This document shows, one piece after another, positions 29,629 to 40,542 of a stretch of DNA of 64,000 nucleotides. The DNA comes from Paracoccaceae bacterium. Lineage in GTDB: Bacteria; Pseudomonadota; Alphaproteobacteria; Rhodobacterales; Rhodobacteraceae. The translations under genes were made by a program, and so were the position numbers. Where the stretch lies: assembly GCA_902635985.1 (NCBI GenBank), contig CACPPZ010000002.1:5001-69000 (forward strand), read 5' to 3'. Each line of letters opens with the position of its first letter. Position 1 is the first letter of the stretch. The notes beneath the pieces are model-generated. The model was not told where the DNA came from and did not search any database. It saw only the letters and a program-made list of their open reading frames with translations.

Positions 29629-30990
29629 GTGAAAAAGATGAAAGACGATAATTTTCTCAAAGCGAATAATGCAAAACACCTCTGGCATCCAATGGGTCAT
29701 CCAAAAGACTCATTAGAAGCACCCCCAAGAATAATTACTGAAGCGGAAGGTGTAAAAATAACAGATATTGACGGTCATCAGACCGTAGATGCTGTAGGTG
29801 GGCTTTGGTGCGTAAATCTAGGGTATTCTAATAATAGGATCAAAGAATCAATAACAAAGCAACTTTACGACCTACCATACTACTCATCTTTTGCAGGTAC
29901 TACCAATCCTATGGCGATTGAAGCATCATATATGGTGCGAAATTTATTTGCCGAAGACGGAATGAGCCGCGTATTTTTTACATCAGGAGGGTCTGACTCG
30001 GTTGACACATGTCTCCGGCTAGCTCGTCAATATCACCGAATAAAAGGTGAGCCAACTCGAACAAAATTTATTTCGTTAAAAAAAGGTTATCATGGAACTC
30101 ATTTCGGCGGTGCATCAGTAAATGGAAATAATCGGTTTCGGATAAACTATGAGCCATTACTGCCTGGCTGTTTTCATCTTCCTAGCCCATACACCTATAG
30201 AAATCCTTTTAATGAAGCTAATTCCTCGAAACTAGCCCATCATATTGCTGCTGCATTCGAAGACGAAATAGCATTTCAAGGTGCAAATAGTATTGCTGCT
30301 TTTATAATGGAGCCCATACAGGGCGCAGGAGGGGTAATAATTCCTGATCCAAGCTTTATGACCCTTATGAGGGAAATATGTGATAAACATGGTATCCTCT
30401 TAATATCTGATGAAGTTATAACTGGGTTTGGGCGTACTGGCGACTGGTCGGGAGCACGTCATTGGGGCGTTAAACCCGACATGATGAGCATTGCTAAAGG
30501 TATTACATCTGGATATTATCCGGTTGGAGCAGCTTTGATGTCCGACAAAGTTGCAGAAGTATTTGAAAATGACAAAACTGGTGATGCCGCAATTTTTCAT
30601 GGCTATACTTACTCTGCTCACCCCGTAGGAGCAGCAGCAGTAGTAGCATGCATATCTGAAACCGAACGTCTGAATACCAAAATCAATGCACAGGTGCGGG
30701 GGACTCAATTATATAATGGTGTCAATGATTTAGCTAAGAAACACAATATAGTGGGAGACGTGCGAGGCGGCCATGGCCTAATGCTTGGGATTGAGCTTGT
30801 TTCCGATCAGACAAAAAAAACACCTTTAGATAACGATCATATGAAAAAGATTCATCAGAAAACCTACGAGTTCGGTGCTATGGTCAGACTAGGATTGAAC
30901 AATATTTTGATGTCCCCGCCACTAACGATATCTGAGGGAGAAGTGAGTCAGATTTTGGGTGCATTGGATGAAGGTTTAACTGCTATTTGA
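29629..30990 (+). CDS. Class III omega-aminotransferase
   Basis: HLWHPMGHP, AVGGLWCVNLGY, SDEVITGFGRTG, SIAKGITSGYYPVGA. Confidence 0.9.
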   Translation: MKKMKDDNFLKANNAKHLWHPMGHPKDSLEAPPRIITEAEGVKITDIDGHQTVDAVGGLWCVNLGYSNNRIKESITKQLYDLPYYSSFAGTTNPMAIEASYMVRNLFAEDGMSRVFFTSGGSDSVDTCLRLARQYHRIKGEPTRTKFISLKKGYHGTHFGGASVNGNNRFRINYEPLLPGCFHLPSPYTYRNPFNEANSSKLAHHIAAAFEDEIAFQGANSIAAFIMEPIQGAGGVIIPDPSFMTLMREICDKHGILLISDEVITGFGRTGDWSGARHWGVKPDMMSIAKGITSGYYPVGAALMSDKVAEVFENDKTGDAAIFHGYTYSAHPVGAAAVVACISETERLNTKINAQVRGTQLYNGVNDLAKKHNIVGDVRGGHGLMLGIELVSDQTKKTPLDNDHMKKIHQKTYEFGAMVRLGLNNILMSPPLTISEGEVSQILGALDEGLTAI

Positions 30991-31014
30991 TTACAATTAA
31001 TATTTAATTTAAAT

Positions 31015-31557
31015 CTATGCGATAGTTTCAAAATCTCCTGGCATCAAATTATCTATGCTATAGCTTCCTATTTTAATGCGAATTAGCCGTAAAGTAGGGT
31101 ACCCAACGGCAGCAGTCATTCGTCTAATTTGTCTGTTCCTTCCCTCATAAATGATAATTTCCAACCAGGAATCGGGAACTGTTTTTCTTACTCTAATTGG
31201 TGGAACTCTATCCCAAAGACATGGCGCTTCAATTATCTTAACCTCTGCTGGACTTGTAATACCATCTTTCAACTTTATACCAACTCGTAGAAGATTCAAA
31301 TCCGATTGTTTAGGCTCACCTTCAACTTGCACATTATACGTTTTTTTGATTTTATTTTTCGGGTTTGAGAGTTTATGCTGCAATTTCCCGTCATCCGATA
31401 ACAACATCAAGCCTTCGCTGTCTTTATCAAGTCTTCCAATTGGGTAAATATTTGGAATAGAAATGAAGTCAGACAAATTACCTCTTTCAATTGCATTTTC
31501 TGAATTATCACTAAATTGAGACAATACATTGAATGGTTTGTTAAACTTTACGATCAT
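31015..31557 (-). CDS. RsuA/RluE-family pseudouridine synthase
   Basis: FNKPFNVLSQF, YPIGRLDKDSEGLMLLSDDG, EGRNRQIRRM. Confidence 0.92.
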   Translation of the reverse strand: MIVKFNKPFNVLSQFSDNSENAIERGNLSDFISIPNIYPIGRLDKDSEGLMLLSDDGKLQHKLSNPKNKIKKTYNVQVEGEPKQSDLNLLRVGIKLKDGITSPAEVKIIEAPCLWDRVPPIRVRKTVPDSWLEIIIYEGRNRQIRRMTAAVGYPTLRLIRIKIGSYSIDNLMPGDFETIA

Positions 31558-31559
31558 TT

Positions 31560-32552
31560 TTACTGTATTAATGGTTTTATAAAACCAGTTTTTAGTCCAT
31601 CCCAGTTTAAGATTGAAGGATTCAAGTACTTCGCTACAATTGGGTTAGCCGGATTCAAAACACCTAGTCCTACTAAAATTGATGCTATTACACACTCGCT
31701 GGCTCTAGTCGCACCATCTAAAACTTTCAGAGCAACACCCATTTTTTTCTCTGGAATTACTGCCACGAAAAACCCTTCAGCTCCCGTTTTCAAAGCTACT
31801 TTTCCCTGCGCTGCTCTCATTAATTCTGTACACGCACGACCTTCACCAGCCACTAACGCAGGATGCTTCAACATTCCGTCTATTAATCTAACAGCACTTT
31901 GAGACGCGATATCTGATCTACTTTTAGCATCTGAAAACCAAGCCATGGCATTAGCAATGGCTTTCAAACTGAATGCGTGATTTGGCGCAGAACATCCGTC
32001 TATTCCGTAACCAATACTCACTTCATTTGTAGTCATTTCGTAAAACTCCAAGCAAGCTTTTTGAACCGGATGATCAATACTGACATAGTTAGGTTCAGCA
32101 CCTAAGTACTGTGTCAATGTTAAGAACCCAGAATGCTTTCCAGAACAATTATTATGAATGCGACAGGGACTTCGGTTAGCCCTAAATAAATCTATTTTTG
32201 CATCTCTGTCACGCGGCACCTGCGGTCCACAACAAAGGTCAGAGTCTGATAATCTGAGCTCGCTTAACCATTTTTCCACGAGACCAGTATGAATACTAGC
32301 AGCGTTATGAGATGCACAAGCCAAGGCAAGATGTTGGGATGACAAGCCAAAACTATCAGCTGCTCCAGAAGCTACCAATGGTAGTGCTTGAATCATTTTG
32401 GATGATGATCTTGAATAAAAAATCTGTTCTGGGTCACCCCAAGACTTTACTATCCCTCCGCTACTATCACACACAACCGCATGCCCAATATGCAAACTTT
32501 CCCTTAACGAACCTCTCCATACTTCACAAAGTTCTACTGCAGAATTAATCAT
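31560..32552 (-). CDS. Asparaginase II family (rhizobial-type) protein
   Basis: VWRGSLRESLHIGHAVVCDSSG, RSSSKMIQALPL, NCSGKHSGFL, GIDGCSAPNHAF. Confidence 0.85.
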   Translation of the reverse strand: MINSAVELCEVWRGSLRESLHIGHAVVCDSSGGIVKSWGDPEQIFYSRSSSKMIQALPLVASGAADSFGLSSQHLALACASHNAASIHTGLVEKWLSELRLSDSDLCCGPQVPRDRDAKIDLFRANRSPCRIHNNCSGKHSGFLTLTQYLGAEPNYVSIDHPVQKACLEFYEMTTNEVSIGYGIDGCSAPNHAFSLKAIANAMAWFSDAKSRSDIASQSAVRLIDGMLKHPALVAGEGRACTELMRAAQGKVALKTGAEGFFVAVIPEKKMGVALKVLDGATRASECVIASILVGLGVLNPANPIVAKYLNPSILNWDGLKTGFIKPLIQ

Positions 32553-32702
32553 AAAATTCGTCCTATTCGAATTGTTATTATCAGGGCTTTAAATTAAATA
32601 GGCTTCAGTTTAAAATAATAGACGTAAATAAAGAATAAAATAATCTGTTTTTAATATGCTATCTCAGTATAGTAAGACAAGAACTGAATAACGCGAGGAA
32701 AT

Positions 32703-33233
32703 ATGATAAAACAAGTATCAAAAAATTTGTTAATAGTCTTTATTTTACTTTTTGGCGGAGGCGCTCTTATTGCCCAAGATTCAAGTACTAATGTAGCATC
32801 TACGCAGGCAGATTGGGTGGTTTTCGTGGAAGAGAGCCCCAAAGAATGTTGGGCAGCGTCCCAACCGATTGAGACCGTCAATACGCGTGATGGACGAATG
32901 GTTTCCGTTAAACGCAGCGATATTTTGTTGTTTGTGTCATATATTCCCGGGTCCGGCATAAAAGGACAAATATCATTCACTGGTGGATACCCCTTCGATG
33001 ATGGAAGCAATGTGGATGTAAATATAGATGGTACTAGATACCAAATGTTTACAAATGGAGAATGGGCTTGGGCACCGACAGACGAAGTCGATAAAAAAAT
33101 GGTTCAAGCCATGAAACGTGGAGCGAAAGCGACACTTACCGGCAGATCCTCAAGAGGTACGAAAACTGAGGATACTTTTTCATTAAAAGGTTTTACAGCC
33201 GCTGTTGAAGATGCTTCGAAACGTTGCAAATAA
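32703..33233 (+). CDS. Invasion-associated locus B (IalB)-like family protein
   Basis: Signal peptide, DWVVFVEESPKECWAAS, KRGAKATLTGRSSRGTKTEDTFSLKGFTAAVEDASKRC. Confidence 0.75.
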   Translation: MIKQVSKNLLIVFILLFGGGALIAQDSSTNVASTQADWVVFVEESPKECWAASQPIETVNTRDGRMVSVKRSDILLFVSYIPGSGIKGQISFTGGYPFDDGSNVDVNIDGTRYQMFTNGEWAWAPTDEVDKKMVQAMKRGAKATLTGRSSRGTKTEDTFSLKGFTAAVEDASKRCK

Positions 33234-33310
33234 AAAACAAAGTATTATTGACGGCTCTAACGTTAAATAAGTATAGACAATTTTTTTCTAAATTTGGATA
33301 GCATCTACTA

Positions 33311-34486
33311 ATGAAACCGTCAGCACCGATTATACACGATCTCTTGACTATACCGCGGACTTTACCGTCTGGACCAGTCAATTTGATAGGCATTAGTAGA
33401 GCACTTATGCTAAAAAAGCTTTTAGAAATTGGCACCCCTGAGAAGCAAGTAAAAATGAGAGCAGCTCAACTTTGGCAGTGGATTTATCAAAAAGGCGAAC
33501 GAAATTTCTCACAAATGACAAACCTGTCAAAAAATTATAGAGAACTACTAAGCGAAAATTTTATACTTGAGGTCCCTAAAGTAATCTCAAAAAAATGTTC
33601 AAAAGATGGGACACGGAAATACCTGCTCCAACTGGCTGGGGGACATGAGGTTGAGGCTGTATATATTCCTGAAGAAGGTCGTGGAACACTTTGCGTAAGT
33701 TCACAGGTCGGATGTACGCTTACCTGTTCATTTTGTCATACTGGCACGCAAAAACTGGTGAGAAACCTTACCTCTGGAGAAATAGTAGGCCAAGTATTAA
33801 TTGCACGCGATGACTTGGGCGAATGGGAAAATTTAAGCGGCACAAATAATGAAACCAGATCGCTCTCGAATGTTGTCCTCATGGGAATGGGCGAACCACT
33901 CTATAATTTTGAAAATGTGAGAGACGCACTCAAAATTGTTATGGACCCCGAAGGGATATGTTTATCAAGAAAAAGGATCACATTGTCTACTTCGGGGGTC
34001 GTCCCGGAAATATCGAGGACAGCCGACGAAATTGGATGTCTTTTAGCAGTTTCTTTTCATGGCACAACTGACGAAATTAGAGACAAGTTAGTACCTATTA
34101 ACAAGAAATGGAATATTGAAACTCTAATTAAGGCACTAAAGGATTATCCAAGATTATCTAACTCCGAACGCATCACATTTGAATATGTTATGATCAAGGA
34201 CGTCAACGATAGCGAACTAGATGCCTTCCGCTTAGTCAAACTAATCGCTGGTATTCCTGCTAAAATAAATTTAATTCCATTCAATGAATGGCCAGGTTCA
34301 CCATATAAAAGAAGTGAATGGCCCAAAATAAAAAAATTTGCCGACATAATTCACCGTGCAGGTTATGCAAGTCCAGTACGAACTCCAAGAGGAGAGGATA
34401 TTATGGCTGCTTGTGGGCAATTAAAATCTGAGACAGAACGACAGCGAAAATCAAAAAAAGAAATCACTATGGAAGCTGGAATTTAA
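33311..34486 (+). CDS. rlmN: 23S rRNA (adenine(2503)-C2)-methyltransferase
   Basis: Radical SAM CxxxCxxC in [33 protein letters not shown]. Confidence 0.97.
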   Translation: MKPSAPIIHDLLTIPRTLPSGPVNLIGISRALMLKKLLEIGTPEKQVKMRAAQLWQWIYQKGERNFSQMTNLSKNYRELLSENFILEVPKVISKKCSKDGTRKYLLQLAGGHEVEAVYIPEEGRGTLCVSSQVGCTLTCSFCHTGTQKLVRNLTSGEIVGQVLIARDDLGEWENLSGTNNETRSLSNVVLMGMGEPLYNFENVRDALKIVMDPEGICLSRKRITLSTSGVVPEISRTADEIGCLLAVSFHGTTDEIRDKLVPINKKWNIETLIKALKDYPRLSNSERITFEYVMIKDVNDSELDAFRLVKLIAGIPAKINLIPFNEWPGSPYKRSEWPKIKKFADIIHRAGYASPVRTPRGEDIMAACGQLKSETERQRKSKKEITMEAGI

Positions 34487-34509
34487 GCTTAATCTTAATT
34501 TACCTTCAA

Positions 34510-35748
34510 CTAAGTTTTGGGCCCCTTAGTATTTTTTAGTTTCTGATGGGCTAATAACTTGAGGCGTAATGCATTCAACTGGATAAAACCAGCTGCATCA
34601 TTTTGATCGTAAGCACCTGCATCATCTTCAAAGGTCACATGTTTTTCAGAATACAAGCTGTACTCCGACCATCTACCAACAGTATTTACGGACCCTTTAT
34701 ATAACTTAAGCCTTACGGTACCAGAAACGTACTTCTGCGACTTATCAATTAAAGATTGCAGCATTTCCCTTTCTGGACTGTACCAAAAACCATTATAAAT
34801 AAGCTCCGCATACTTGGGCATTAACTCATCTTTTAAATGTGCAGCACCGCGATCTAAAGTAATTTGCTCTATACCCCGATGTGCTTCCAACAATATTGTT
34901 CCGCCAGGAGTTTCATAAATCCCTCTAGACTTCATTCCAACAAATCTTCCTTCAACAAGGTCAAGTCGCCCAATACCATGAGCTCCTCCTCGTTCATTTA
35001 ATTTAGTTAAAACTTCAGCCGGAGACATTTTACAACCATTAATTGCCACTGCGTCACCGCTCAAGAATTCAATTTCGATAAATTCAGGAGCTTCTGGAGC
35101 ATTTTCTGGATTTATAGTTCGTTGATAAACATACTCCGGGGCAGCTACTGATGGGTCTTCCAATATTTTCCCCTCCGATGACGTATGAAGTAAATTAGCA
35201 TCGACAGAAAATGGAGCCTGACCACGCTTGTCTTTTGCAATGGGTATCTGATTTTCTTCAGCAAATTTTAGTAATCGCGATCTACTTGTTAAGCTCCACT
35301 CACGCCAAGGTGCTATAACGTGTATGTTTGGGTTTAGGGCATAGGCTGACAGCTCAAAACGAACCTGATCATTCCCTTTGCCAGTTGCCCCGTGCGCAAT
35401 TGCATCAGCACCAGTTTCTTCTGCTATTTCAACAAGACGTTTTGAAATTAAAGGGCGCGCAATCGAAGTTCCCAAAAGATAAAGGCCCTCATAAAGGGCA
35501 TTACACCTAAACATGGGAAAAACAAAATCACTCACAAACTCTTCCCTTAGGTCCTCAATATAGATATTGGTGGGTTCGATCCCAAGCAATTTCGCTTTTT
35601 CACGCGCAGGATTAAGTTCCTCACCTTGCCCTAAATCTGCTGTAAAGGTAACTACTTCGCATGCGTATTCGGTTTGAAGCCATTTAAGAATAATTGATGT
35701 ATCTAGCCCGCCCGAATAGGCCAAAACTACTTTTTTCGGCTTATGCAT
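34510..35748 (-). CDS. argG: Argininosuccinate synthase
   Basis: [33 protein letters not shown]. Confidence 0.97.
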   Translation of the reverse strand: MHKPKKVVLAYSGGLDTSIILKWLQTEYACEVVTFTADLGQGEELNPAREKAKLLGIEPTNIYIEDLREEFVSDFVFPMFRCNALYEGLYLLGTSIARPLISKRLVEIAEETGADAIAHGATGKGNDQVRFELSAYALNPNIHVIAPWREWSLTSRSRLLKFAEENQIPIAKDKRGQAPFSVDANLLHTSSEGKILEDPSVAAPEYVYQRTINPENAPEAPEFIEIEFLSGDAVAINGCKMSPAEVLTKLNERGGAHGIGRLDLVEGRFVGMKSRGIYETPGGTILLEAHRGIEQITLDRGAAHLKDELMPKYAELIYNGFWYSPEREMLQSLIDKSQKYVSGTVRLKLYKGSVNTVGRWSEYSLYSEKHVTFEDDAGAYDQNDAAGFIQLNALRLKLLAHQKLKNTKGPKT

Positions 35749-35899
35749 TAGATTCCCCTTTCGATGCGATTGGCCTACCCTTTTTTCAATCTGTGGGCAA
35801 GATCGGCATTTACCTAAGAAATAATACCTTTAATTGATAATCTTGGAAGTATCCTTAAAAATACTTGCAATGCTAAGACCGCTAAGCCATTGCTTAATT

Positions 35900-37123
35900 A
35901 TGACAAATTTTACAAAATCAGCTGACCTAGCCGAGAAGGCAATACGGGAAGTTTTTTCTCCAACTCCATTGCAGCGAAATGAACACTTATCTGCAATCTA
36001 CGGTGCTGATATATGGTTGAAGCGCGAAGATCTGAGTCCTGTGAGATCTTATAAATTACGCGGAGCATTTAACGCTATGCGTAAATTTTCTGACAAAAAG
36101 GCTTTTGTTTGTGCAAGTGCGGGCAATCATGCTCAAGGTGTTGCCTTTATGTGCCGACAGTTGAAGGTTAATGGTATAATTTTCATGCCCGTCACAACTC
36201 CACAGCAAAAAATACAAAAAACCCAGATTTTTGGCGGTGAATTTGTTGAAATCAGACTAACTGGGGATTACTTTGATGACTGTTTGCACGCGGCACAAAC
36301 ATTTTGTAAAAAAGAAAGTTTACATTTTCTGTCACCATTTGATGACGAAGATATTATAATTGGACAAGCTTCTGTTGGGGTAGAAATAAAAAAGCAGCTT
36401 GGCGGCAACCCAGACCACATTATTCTCCCAGTTGGTGGCGGTGGGCTATCAGCTGGAGTAACTAGTTATTTTCGGAATCATTGTACATATACCTTAGTTG
36501 AGCCTTTAGGCGGTGCATGCCTTCGTGAGGCACTAATTAATGGAAAACCCACGAAGCTTGATACTGTGAATACGTTTGCCGACGGTGCTGCCGTGGGCAA
36601 AATTGGTGAAAAAACGTTTAGCCGATTAAAAAATATAGGATTAGCAAATGTTATTACCATTCCAGAGGATAGAATATGTATCTCGATGTTAGACATGTTA
36701 AACGTTGAGGGAATAGTACTTGAGCCTGCCGGTGCTTTAGCGATTGATGCATTGCAAGACTTGGGTCAGGCAATTAAAGGACGTCGTGTCGTATGTGTTA
36801 CCTCAGGCGGCAACTTTGATTTTGAAAGATTACCAGAGGTAAAAGAAAGAGCACAAAGATTTGCAGGTTTAAAAAAATATCTTATTTTACGTATGCCGCA
36901 AAGACCAGGTGCGCTAAAGGAATTTTTAAATTTTCTCGGTCCAGAAGATGACATAACACGCTTTGAGTATCTCAAAAAATCAGCAAGAAATTTTGGATCC
37001 ATTCTGATTGGTATTGAAACGAAGTCACCAGATAGTTTCAATGATTTCTTCAGCCGACTGAAAGATGCAGGCTTTACATATTCAGACATCACAAATGACG
37101 AGACACTTTCGCAGTTTGTATAA
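35900..37123 (+). CDS. ilvA: Threonine ammonia-lyase (biosynthetic type)
   Basis: KREDLSPVRSYKLRGAFNAM, SAGNHAQGVAF, LPVGGGGLSAGV, C-terminal ACT-like region LRMPQRPGALKEFL; ATG at 35900 preferred over the longer ORF. Confidence 0.92.
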   Translation: MTNFTKSADLAEKAIREVFSPTPLQRNEHLSAIYGADIWLKREDLSPVRSYKLRGAFNAMRKFSDKKAFVCASAGNHAQGVAFMCRQLKVNGIIFMPVTTPQQKIQKTQIFGGEFVEIRLTGDYFDDCLHAAQTFCKKESLHFLSPFDDEDIIIGQASVGVEIKKQLGGNPDHIILPVGGGGLSAGVTSYFRNHCTYTLVEPLGGACLREALINGKPTKLDTVNTFADGAAVGKIGEKTFSRLKNIGLANVITIPEDRICISMLDMLNVEGIVLEPAGALAIDALQDLGQAIKGRRVVCVTSGGNFDFERLPEVKERAQRFAGLKKYLILRMPQRPGALKEFLNFLGPEDDITRFEYLKKSARNFGSILIGIETKSPDSFNDFFSRLKDAGFTYSDITNDETLSQFV

Positions 37124-37206
37124 TTAAGATTCTTCAGATTTCTGGGTGCAATTTTTAAGTTTTTTGTTGCCTAGAACTTACCGAGAGGCAAGTTTTTGCC
37201 ATAGTC

Positions 37207-37653
37207 TCAGTATTGACCTGCTACAACCTTTTTTAAAAAATATGCATCGCCATCCACAGCTAAGATCTGATAAGCAACATCAATATCTACAAAAATTGCC
37301 GTATGGTCATGCTCTGTTGGCTCACATTTTTTAAACATAGGTTTGGCTAAATAAATGTGGCAAACTTTTTCAGCCCGTATTTTGTATTCCGGCATATATA
37401 CGAAACGCCTGAATGCTCCAATCTTTCGAGGTCGCCCAATAACCCATCCCGTTTCCTCAATCACTTCTCTGTAAAGAGCTGTTATTGGTTGCTCTCCAGC
37501 ATCAACGCCCCCACCTGGTAGTTGAAACTCATTATGGGGATCTGCCTGGAAAGTAAGTAAAACTTGGTTTCCAATAGGTAAAATTACATACACACCTGGA
37601 CGATAAAAATATTTTTTACCCCGCTCAATTTCTGTTGCGTAAGTTTTTATCAT
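37207..37653 (-). CDS. NUDIX hydrolase
   Basis: Nudix box GGGVDAGEQPITALYREVIEETGW. Confidence 0.9.
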   Translation of the reverse strand: MIKTYATEIERGKKYFYRPGVYVILPIGNQVLLTFQADPHNEFQLPGGGVDAGEQPITALYREVIEETGWVIGRPRKIGAFRRFVYMPEYKIRAEKVCHIYLAKPMFKKCEPTEHDHTAIFVDIDVAYQILAVDGDAYFLKKVVAGQY

Positions 37654-37733
37654 ACCAAAAGCACTTCACATTTTGAAACTTGTCCTAATTGATACGAGCG
37701 TATAAGCATGAAGTGAAAATTCAAGGATAAAAA

Positions 37734-38723
37734 ATGTCATTGGGCAATAAAATAGCATGGGATGATACAGTCTTACCATTTCAACTCGACGCTGCAGATA
37801 TGCGCGGCAGGATTGCAAGATTAGATGGGGTTTTACAAGGTATCCTTAAACAGCATCAGTACCCCAAAGCCGTTGAAGCACTAGTCGCAGAGATGGCACT
37901 ACTTACGGCATTGATCGGAAAAAGTATCAAACTGCAGTGGAAGTTGTCTCTGCAGGTACAAACAAACGGTCCAGTTCGTATGATAGCAACAGATTTTTAT
38001 GCTCCCAAAGCATCAGGAGAGACTGCACAAATTCGGGCTTATGCTAGTTTTGATAAAGAAAAGTTAACTAATAAAGACCCATTTGATCAACTTGGAAAGG
38101 GTTATTTTGCGGTATTGATTGACCAAGGCGAAGGAACTAAGCCTTATCAAGGATTATCACCTTTGAATGGAAGGTCTCTGTCCGATAGCGCTGAGACATA
38201 TTTTGCTCAATCAGAGCAACTTCCAACTGCCTTTAATCTGAAATTTGGCAAAATAAAACAGGCTAATATGGAAGAAAACTGGAGAGCTGGCGGTATTATG
38301 GTTCAGCACCTACCAACGTCTAATTTCCAAGCTTCAGAAGAAAATAGCTCCGATCCCAGTAGGCTATTAAGTTCTCAAGACCTTCTTAGTGGAGACAATG
38401 CAGAAAACTGGAAACGTATAAATTATCACCTTGATACGATTGAAGATCTTGAGCTGATTGGACCTACGGTGACTCCCTCAGAGCTTCTTGTAAGGTTGTT
38501 TCATGAGGAACAGCCCCGTATTTTCGACGCTCAATCAGTTCGCTTTGGCTGTAGCTGCTCAGAAGACAGAGTACGACAGTCACTTTCGATATATTCGGCT
38601 AAGGACATTTCAAAGATGATAACCGCGGATGGACTTGTTACAGCTGATTGTCAATTTTGCGGTGCACACTATGAATTAGACCCAAAATCGGTAGGTTTTG
38701 AGGCAATAAATAGTGGAATCTAA
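37734..38723 (+). CDS. hslO: Hsp33 family redox chaperone
   Basis: C-terminal FGCSCSEDRV...ADCQFCGAHYELD zinc centre. Confidence 0.95.
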   Translation: MSLGNKIAWDDTVLPFQLDAADMRGRIARLDGVLQGILKQHQYPKAVEALVAEMALLTALIGKSIKLQWKLSLQVQTNGPVRMIATDFYAPKASGETAQIRAYASFDKEKLTNKDPFDQLGKGYFAVLIDQGEGTKPYQGLSPLNGRSLSDSAETYFAQSEQLPTAFNLKFGKIKQANMEENWRAGGIMVQHLPTSNFQASEENSSDPSRLLSSQDLLSGDNAENWKRINYHLDTIEDLELIGPTVTPSELLVRLFHEEQPRIFDAQSVRFGCSCSEDRVRQSLSIYSAKDISKMITADGLVTADCQFCGAHYELDPKSVGFEAINSGI

Positions 38724-39324
38724 TTGGATCGATATAATTGAAAAAGTTTCGGATGAAGAACGTATCAACTCTTCAGACTTTGATTTAAATCAAAATATCG
38801 TTTTACCAAGTGATAGAAAACTTAACAAAGCTGGTGTGCTTGTTGGTATATGTTTTTCCGAGAAAAAGCAGCCATCAGTTTTACTTACTAAAAGGGCTGG
38901 ACACTTAAAAAACCACCCTGGTCAAATTGCATTTCCCGGAGGAAAATTTGAACTTGAAGATGGTACACTTGTAAATACAGCCTTACGCGAGGCAGAAGAA
39001 GAAATCGGACTTAACCGATCAATTCCAAAGGAATTAGGTATCCTACCAAAACATGAAACTGTTACAAATTTTCTGGTAACTCCTATTATTTTTCAACTGC
39101 CAGATAAGCTAGATTTAAAGATAGACAAAAATGAGGTAGATGAGGTTTTTTACGTCCCGTTGGAGCATTTTTTGACCCTTGAAAACTACAGTATCCAAGC
39201 ACGAAAATGGCAGAAAGAGCTGAGATACTATTATGTAGTGCCGTACGGCCCACACTATATATGGGGTGCTACTGCTCGAATCCTTTATGGTTTTGCCGAA
39301 GGGTTTAAAAATGCAAATAGATAG
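38713..39324 (+). CDS. CoA pyrophosphatase (NUDIX, NudL-like)
   Basis: LLTKRAGHLKNHPGQIAFPGGKFELEDGTLVNTALREAEEEIGL. Confidence 0.92.
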   Translation: MESNWIDIIEKVSDEERINSSDFDLNQNIVLPSDRKLNKAGVLVGICFSEKKQPSVLLTKRAGHLKNHPGQIAFPGGKFELEDGTLVNTALREAEEEIGLNRSIPKELGILPKHETVTNFLVTPIIFQLPDKLDLKIDKNEVDEVFYVPLEHFLTLENYSIQARKWQKELRYYYVVPYGPHYIWGATARILYGFAEGFKNANR

Positions 39325-40489
39325 TGAATGGATAAAGAATAAAAACCTTCAAAATATATTAAAAATATTTAAAAAAGCTGATCATAATGCATACCTAGTT
39401 GGTGGATGCGTTAGAAATAGTATTTTAAATTTACCTGTGAATGACATTGATATTTCAACTGATGCAAAACCAGAGGAAACGCTAAATCTTTTTAACGTTG
39501 GGTCCTTCAAAGCTACTCCAACTGGATTTTCTCATGGCACTGTAACTGTGGTATCAGAGGGTATCCCATACCAAATCACTACAATGCGAAGTGACCAAAA
39601 TACAGATGGAAGACATGCTGATGTAAGCTTTTCTGATAATATCACAAAAGATGCTGAAAGAAGAGATTTTACAATAAATGCCCTGTATGCAGACCCTACT
39701 GGAAAAATCAAAGATCCGATAGGAGGACTAAAGGACTTCCGACCGCTTAAAATAAAATTTATCGGCAACGCAAACAACCGTATCCAAGAAGATTACTTGC
39801 GAATTTTGAGGTTTTTTCGATTCCATGCTCAGTTTTCTGACTTGGCAGTAGACTTCGAGCAAGACGCATTAGACGCGATCAAAGACAATCAAAATGGCTT
39901 GAAATTTCTTTCTAAGGAAAGGGTATGGAATGAATTCCAAAAGATATTGTTATGCAAAAATCCATCCCGCGCACTCTTAGAAATGTCAAAAATAGGTGTT
40001 CTTGAAAAGGTTTCGATTGATCGAGGTATCAAGAATATCCAAAATCTAATTTCAATAGAAGAAAAAATGGGAATTGAACCAGAGGCAATTAGAAGACTTG
40101 TAGCAATCACTAGAAATACTGAGATAACATCCCTCAATTTAGCCCGCAAAGAGGCAAGAAAGTTTTCACTATTAAAGAGCCTTTTGGAAAAAAATTTTGA
40201 CCCTGCTGAATTGGTTTATGAGTTCAACAAGGAAATTGCCCAATCAGTGCTTGCAATCTCCACATTCAATCAGGGCGAAAAATTAAAGTTAAGTGATGTC
40301 ACCAAAATCGAAAAAGCTTGTTTATATCCGTGTCCTATATCCGGGGCGCATTTATCTAAATATATGAGCGGAGAGGACGTTGGGATTAAATTGAAAGAAG
40401 CCCAACGTATATGGATAAAAAGCAATTTTAAAGCTGACTCAGCCAAAATACTGAAAGTTATCGGGATAAAAGCAAAAACCCACTCTTGA
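39311..40489 (+). CDS. cca: CCA tRNA nucleotidyltransferase/poly(A) polymerase family
   Basis: AYLVGGCVRNSILNLPVNDIDISTDAKPEE, RRDFTINALYADPTGKIKDPIGGLKDF; ATG at 39311 preferred. Confidence 0.93.
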   Translation: MQIDSEWIKNKNLQNILKIFKKADHNAYLVGGCVRNSILNLPVNDIDISTDAKPEETLNLFNVGSFKATPTGFSHGTVTVVSEGIPYQITTMRSDQNTDGRHADVSFSDNITKDAERRDFTINALYADPTGKIKDPIGGLKDFRPLKIKFIGNANNRIQEDYLRILRFFRFHAQFSDLAVDFEQDALDAIKDNQNGLKFLSKERVWNEFQKILLCKNPSRALLEMSKIGVLEKVSIDRGIKNIQNLISIEEKMGIEPEAIRRLVAITRNTEITSLNLARKEARKFSLLKSLLEKNFDPAELVYEFNKEIAQSVLAISTFNQGEKLKLSDVTKIEKACLYPCPISGAHLSKYMSGEDVGIKLKEAQRIWIKSNFKADSAKILKVIGIKAKTHS

Positions 40490-40542
40490 CAGAATTAAAG
40501 CGTCTATTATCGTTACAATCTTTTGTGATTAACGGAACTTCT